From NCBI RefSeq assembly GCF_014805685.1, contig NC_060900.1, positions 7,604,950 through 7,668,949 on the forward strand: DNA of 64,000 nt, given 5' to 3'. Positions 58,665 to 64,000 of the stretch are shown one piece after another. Under the pieces are notes generated by a model, which worked only from the letters and a program-made list of their open reading frames with translations, did no database searches and had not been told where the DNA came from. Origin of the DNA: Silurus meridionalis (taxonomy: Eukaryota > Chordata > Actinopteri > Siluriformes > Siluridae). A program made the position numbers and the translations under genes. Numbering within the stretch: the first letter of the stretch is position 1; each line of letters begins with the position of its first letter.

Positions 58665-58772
58665 TATTCAATTTAACTCCTCTCCAGGCAATACTGTTTC
58701 AATTATTTCTGTTACCCAGTAGGAATTTCCTCTTTATCTCTCTCTCCCCCTCCATCTCTCTGTCTCTCTCAC

Positions 58773-58822
<50 letters not shown>

Positions 58823-59186
58823 GTTACAAGTATGAGTTCTGTAAGGTATTAAGTACTTACAAATATCAGTACTGTAAACAAAAAAAAGCTGAATTTTTTA
58901 AATGAAGCTCACTGTGTGTGTGTGTGTTTGTGTGTGTGCGCGTGTCTGCAGAGTGTCCTTAGCCCAACAGTAGCTATTATATGCACATGCACACAGCAAT
59001 TTCTAATAACTTTAATGAATGCTTGACCAGTTAAAGCTCTCTCTCTCTCAAATGGTGTTTTCAAGTTCTGAAGAAAATATGCTGTGTCTGTGTGTCTGTT
59101 TTAAGATCAAATGGTTACTGTTAAAATTAAGCATCAAAGAACATTGTATTTCTTTTAATGTTCCAAAGCCACGTGTGCTGTCATGG

Positions 59187-59235
<49 letters not shown>

Positions 59236-59336
59236 AAAGAGTGAAAGATCAAAGAGAGAGGCCCAGCAGGTTACAGGGTGGTTTATGCAGTCACATAGGC
59301 ACATTACCTTCTGACCAATTATATGTATCTCTATTC

Positions 59337-59413
<77 letters not shown>

Positions 59414-59430
59414 AACACACACACACACTT
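58530..59430 (+). repeat. Cluster of CA/GT microsatellites
   Basis: Separate arrays at about 58582-58662 (CA), 58775-58821 (CA), 59189-59232 (GT) and 59338-59428 (CA with CAAA interruptions), with unique sequence between. Open frames here are poly-Cys-Val or Thr-His repeat translations. Confidence 0.9.
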
Positions 59431-59591
59431 TCCCTCATGTGAACCTCATATGGGTATAATTAGTCATGCAGTTAATTAGTGCTATTCTACCCTAACCCTA
59501 ACCCAGCCAGTACATATAAAGTACATGACCATTTAGCTGCAGTTTTATTAAAATAAGCAGTTTTCCTCGTGGAGACCAACCAAATGTCCAC

Positions 59592-59594
<3 letters not shown>

Positions 59595-59646
<52 letters not shown>
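59595..59646 (+). repeat. (CA)n microsatellite
   Basis: About 26 uninterrupted CA units. Confidence 0.9.
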
Positions 59647-59649
<3 letters not shown>

Positions 59650-60488
59650 GAACCATGACAGTGCTTGGTATTTGAAGGGGAAAGTTCAGACCCCAGACTG
59701 AGTAAGCATAGGGGTGATTGTTACCATGACAACCATGATCTACCCATTCAACAACCATGTTCTACCCGTTCCTCTCCCAGACTAAAGCTGTTACAACCTT
59801 TATTAGCACACACACACACACAGGCCACTAACTGACAAGATACTTAGAACGATGTGAAATTATCTATGTTCTGCACACACGAGTCACAATCTTTAGTTTG
59901 TCTGAATTTAAGACGGACACAGATTAGCTCGAAAGATACGGACGAGCAAAACATCATGCAGCTGGTGCTGGGTTGACATGGAAACGGCTGGCTGTGAAGC
60001 GGCACTCACACTGGTTGAGCCGTATAGCTAGTATTGTGTCACTACGGAATAAAACTAGATCACGTCTGAAACCACATACCACAGCAGCACAAGAAAAACA
60101 CGTGTACAGGGTGATAGTGTCCGTTATTTTCAGGTAAAATCTGACAAACAGTCTGCATGCAGACACGTGGGGATCTGAAATAATGTTTAAATATTAGCTT
60201 GATTTGTTTGCACCTTACATCCAACTGATAAAGAGCACTGTGTAAATGAAATACTTCAGACAGAATCACGGGTCACACCCTGGTGCAGGTGTCTGAGTAT
60301 CTGGAGACTTGTAATCCAGTTTAAATGACAAAACCTGATACACTGTGTGTGTGTGTGAGTGTGTGTTATAAGAAACAAAATGTCCTTGTCAGGAGTTCAG
60401 TTATGGTTAGAAGTAAGTTCATTAACTGGAAAGTGAGAGTAGTCACGATGAACCCTTGATCTGGCCATTCTAATACATACGAAAGAAA

Positions 60489-60499
60489 ACACACACACA

Positions 60500-60531
<32 letters not shown>

Positions 60532-60535
60532 CACA
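60489..60535 (+). repeat. (CA)n / (CGCA)n microsatellite
   Basis: CA units, then about eight CGCA (CpG-containing) units. The CpG-rich tetranucleotide is unusual among the plain CA arrays here. Confidence 0.88.
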
Positions 60536-60641
60536 CCCTCTATATAGTAATAGGCAGTAGCACAAAAACTCACCAGCTAAGGTCTGTTTGTCATCTGCCA
60601 CCTGCTTCCTTTTTCCACGAGAATTCACCCTCGTTCCGGGA

Positions 60642-60642
<1 letters not shown>

Positions 60643-60695
<53 letters not shown>

Positions 60696-60706
60696 ACACA
60701 CACACC
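60643..60706 (+). repeat. (CA)n microsatellite
   Basis: CA array with two CG-bearing interruptions, directly beside the possible untranslated fgd3 exon at 60565-60645. Confidence 0.9.
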
Positions 60707-60975
60707 CCAGCACTCTCACAAACAAACACTGGCTTTCTCTTTTACACAGTCTGATCCAATCTGTAAAACTTAGAGATGATCACCCAGGACAAACAGACAT
60801 GCACACGCTCATACAACTTACTCCACACTCACACTCTCTTCCTCCATCCTGACTCCTTCACTCCTCCCCTCTTCCCCTTTCCTCCGCCTGCCCCCTATAT
60901 GAACAATTGGTCCAGCCCCAAACCCCCCCTCTCCCATTCTAATCTTTTCAAGAGGTCCTACAATGCCATGGAGGT

Positions 60976-60989
60976 GTCTCCATAGCAAC
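60976..60989. promoter_or_regulatory. RFX X-box-like palindrome
   Basis: GTCTCCATAGCAAC fits the RFX-factor X-box pattern (two inverted half-sites with AGCAAC perfect) with one mismatch. It sits about 0.4 kb from the candidate fgd3 promoter. A single motif match is weak evidence. Confidence 0.3.
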
Positions 60990-61198
60990 TAATGACAGTG
61001 AGGAAAAGGAGGGAGAGAATGAGAAAGGGTGTGAAGCAAGAGAGAGTGACTGATGGATGGAATGAGGGAGAGAACATTTCTTTATCAGAAATAAAGTTTT
61101 GCTGATGAGGAGAAAAAAAGATTTGAGGAATCACCTGTTCATGAACATCAGCTTGTTTTTTCACATTCTCCTCTCACTTGTTTGGTGTGCATGCATGC

Positions 61199-61199
61199 T

Positions 61200-61243
<44 letters not shown>

Positions 61244-61251
61244 ACACGCAC
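61199..61251 (+). repeat. (GT)n microsatellite with CG end
   Basis: About 20 GT units followed by GCGCACACGCACA. Confidence 0.9.
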
Positions 61252-61384
61252 ATGTAAGCCTTTGTGTAAGTGAAAGAAAGATATTGTCGTCGCTGAAACC
61301 GGAAAACCCACATATCCTATTGTGACACTGAGAGCTTTTTTTTTAACAAGCACATACAATTAGATCTACTTTTATTCTTTCCTG

Positions 61385-61510
61385 TCTTCTTCCTCCCATC
61401 CTCCATCGCTGAGATTGACGGGTGACGTCGCCGAGTCCACAAGCGCCCGCCTTTACAACTGAACCGGTCTGAATGCCATGGTAACGCTGCAAGCCAATCG
61501 GAAACATTCA
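61385..61510 (-). promoter_or_regulatory. Candidate fgd3 promoter core
   Basis: A small CpG-richer block with, on the minus strand, CGATTGG (inverted CCAAT, 61494-61500), a GGCGGGCGC GC-box-like run (61443-61451) and a CRE-like GACGTCA (61423-61429). Their order suits minus-strand transcription toward fgd3. No transcription start can be proven, and the gene it serves is inferred from direction. Confidence 0.4.
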
Positions 61511-64000
61511 CATTCTGAAGTGAGATTTAGTTAGGAACTGAGGAGGGGAGAGGGGTAAGAAAAGGAAGCGAAAAGTGTACATGGGAAGCTGTGGGTGTGG
61601 GTTTAGTGGCGTGTTTGATTTAAATAGAAAGTTGCATTTGGGAAATAGGATTTGATCCGTCTCTGTGTGTCCTTGTATTTGGGTAGATGTGTGTATAGAC
61701 TGAACATTCAAATGACCCTGTATGTATGTATATATACAAGTGTGTGTATGTCTGAGAATTGCTGTAAGGCTACATTGCTACATGAGCCACAAAAGACTTG
61801 TACAACATGTGGTCCACAGAGCTGGCCAACCGTTACAAATGTGATTATAGTTCTAACACAATGATCAGCATGGCTAAAATGAGAGCGGGGGCCTGAATTG
61901 TACTCCAATAATCAGCTGCTCACAAAACATAGTTTATGTTTTCCATCTGTAACCTACATACAGTGCATCACACTCAACACTCAATACAGCAAGTGGGCAG
62001 GATTATAAGTATTGCTGGCTAAAATAAGTATGAATAACTAGAAATTCTATTTAGATGAAGTTATATTCACTTCAGATCAAATAATGGTACAATTCTAATC
62101 CTTATTTTAGATCAGTGCTCATGCAGAATCCAGAGAGAACCTAAACCACTGAGTGAACGCTGCTCATTTGGGAATAAGACTATAAAGACAGAAAAGCCAG
62201 TGACTCGTTGTACAATAATGCTCCTAAAACAGCACTCAAATGTGTCTTTAGAAGCTTTTTTTAAAGGTGATGATGCACACTGATTGGCTTCCACATTACT
62301 TGCTGGTGTGAAACTGAGGGGACTGCATTAATTACTGTCATTTATCAATGGTCTGCCATGATGGATTTTTAAAAATGATATAATTAAATCTTCCAACTTC
62401 CCATTCAAAGCATCAATCATGTGACAAGTAAAAACGCTGAAAAAGGCATCAATTGAATGAAGGTCAGGGTGATAAAGGCTTAGTCTACTGGAGATATCGT
62501 GACCTCCATGCTTACTGTGTGGTATGAAGTAAAGCATTCGGATCCGCAAACACATAACGACCCTAAACCAAGTTCAGACAATGTTTTTGGTTTCACAAAG
62601 AGGACGCCTCTAAGTTAAATCACCAAAAGTGGTCTCTAAAGGCCTATAAACAATTAAATAAAGAAACAAATGGCCGTCATGGTGATGCATCCTAGTGTGC
62701 GTGGCTTGGCGAGGGCTCAGAGCAGCCGGTTGGTGTCGGAAAGAAGGACGCTTGGCTGCTGTCATCGAAAACCTGCCAACATTCCATAGCACGCTGAACC
62801 GACTCCAAACCTCGACAATCGGATCAAAGCCAGATAAAGCTTTTCCCGCTTTGCTACAATTACAAATTAGAATCTTACTGGTAGTTGTATGCTATACCAT
62901 AGTATAATGCTAATGGAAATATAAGATTACTATCATAATATAATAAATCTAAATATTATTCTTGAAACTTCTTAAACACTGTAGTTGTTTTCATTTTATA
63001 AACATCATTTCATATTTGACACTACTTGATTTTTTTTTTGTTTAATCCCCCCACAAAACTTCAACCGGTGTTATTTCAAAAGTAGAAGTATAATATAAGA
63101 AGTATATTGTAAAAAATGATGACCTTATAACAAACAATATATTCAAATATTAGCAAATACCAATGGGTAATTTCCATTCATCCTCTAAACCAGAATTTCA
63201 CAGAGCCAGATACACACGGTGGTTATATTCATATCCTGATGACTCAAATGTAGCCTCTTTAGTGGCAGAACTGTTTGCAATCATTTAGCAATAAAAACAC
63301 ACCCCACCCATGTCTGTTCGTATCCGTATTTTGTTTTCCCATTAGGCTTGACATACCACCAACACATAAAAAAAAAAATGTACCTACAAATTCGATATTA
63401 AATATTTACATCAAACGTATTTATAGTTATTGACCAGTCTATTCTCCACCAACAATACAACAGAGATTTTTTAAATGCAGTCTATTCGACACACACACAG
63501 AGTTTGTGCAGCATATTAGTTTTCTATTTAGGCACTCATTCAAAAGAAAACCTCAAATTCAGAGGAGGGTGTTTAAAATGGCCATTAATATTTCATGGAG
63601 GTGTGATGCCTTTGATTCATTATTAATCCAATTGCTGACCTGATTACGAGGCATTCGGTGCATTTCATTAGCATAATGAACATACGTGTATGGAAGTGTC
63701 TTATCTAGCAGCATTACCAGATAGTCTGTTGGATGTTAAACACGGGTGTTAATGTTTTGTTGGGTTGGTTTACAAATCAATAAGTCTGACTATTGTGTAT
63801 GTGTGCGAGTGTGTTTGGGGGTTTTGGGTATAACTGTACGATGCTTGTTAATCTCAACAATAACCAAATCTGGACACTTTTCTAGAAGGATGCAGCCCAA
63901 ACTAACCAAACGTGAAGTCATAGCTAAGTGGCATAACAGACCAGTACCAGTAATTACAATAATAATACTGTATTAATATATAATGGATTAAATGACAGGG
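61511..64000. other. Region beyond the candidate fgd3 promoter
   Basis: AT-rich. No exon, RNA gene or clear transposon recognised on either strand; the longest open frames are about 70-76 codons without motifs. A homeodomain-motif-rich stretch is at 63580-63700. Confidence 0.5.

Larger units (their letters stand above)
50227..61384. other. Region upstream of the first placed fgd3 exon
   Basis: About 11 kb, expected to include the missing fgd3 5' exon(s). No coding start was recognised. Two possible untranslated first exons with good minus-strand donors are seen near 51.56 kb (GGTAG-GTGAGC) and 60.57 kb (AGCTG-GTGAGT). It contains Tc1-like remnants, a LINE tail and dense CA/GT arrays. Confidence 0.5.

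Noticed and set aside
58530..59430. CRISPR-like regular repeat array
   Set aside because: Simple dinucleotide repeats without distinct spacers, in a vertebrate genome.
60565..60645. A coding first exon of fgd3 (frame ending KQTLA before a GTGAGT donor)
   Set aside because: Its open frame enters the next placed exon in the wrong phase and would hit a stop in the exon after; only an untranslated exon remains possible.

Overview
The window is vertebrate nuclear DNA, almost certainly from a teleost fish (possibly an otophysan or catfish-like genome; that finer guess rests only on repeat content). It is AT-rich, has large introns, dense CA/TA microsatellites, many decayed Tc1-like DNA transposons, tRNA-derived SINEs and two 5'-truncated LINEs. 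No bacterial, phage, plasmid or CRISPR-like content was seen.

Three protein-coding genes lie head to tail on the minus strand. In order of transcription (right to left) they are fgd3, susd3 and wnk2. fgd3 (coding exons 50226 to 31038) encodes a FYVE/DH/PH Rho-GEF; eighteen coding exons were placed with consistent splice phases. susd3 (27663 to 20179) encodes a small single-pass membrane protein with one sushi domain; five exons were placed. wnk2 (exon 1 at 14795, leaving the window below 1435) encodes a WNK kinase; its first four coding exons, covering the N-terminal region and most of the kinase domain, are here. The order FGD3-SUSD3-WNK2 is the human 9q22.31 order, and this supports calling the genes FGD3/WNK2 rather than their paralogues FGD1/WNK3, which are also neighbours in mammals. 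CARD19 and NINJ1, which sit between SUSD3 and WNK2 in human, were not found.

Region by region: 1-14.8 kb is wnk2, with a 10.2 kb first intron holding several transposon remnants. 14.1-15.3 kb is a GC/CpG-rich block at the wnk2 5' end. 15.3-20.2 kb is intergenic with tRNA-like SINE units and a decayed DNA transposon. 20.2-27.7 kb is susd3, with a plus-strand L2-like LINE in its last intron ending about 12 bp from the exon 4 splice donor. 27.7-31.0 kb is intergenic. 31.0-50.2 kb is fgd3, whose introns hold an RTE-like LINE with a perfect 19-bp target duplication, several Tc1-like copies, and a perfect 206-bp palindrome centred on (TA)n. 50.2-64 kb is upstream of the first fgd3 exon that could be placed; it is rich in CA repeats and holds a candidate promoter near 61.4 kb.

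FGD proteins are Rho-family (Cdc42-directed) exchange factors of the cortical actin cytoskeleton, WNK kinases control cation-chloride cotransport through SPAK/OSR1, and SUSD3 is a plasma-membrane protein. They share no known pathway, so the cluster is ancestral synteny rather than an operon-like unit. No convincing undescribed system was found. The most unusual items are the palindrome, the LINE abutting the susd3 splice donor, an Arg-to-Pro change in the conserved NFDRA motif of the FGD3 DH domain, and an FGD1-like N-terminal extension of fgd3 whose start codon could not be found.
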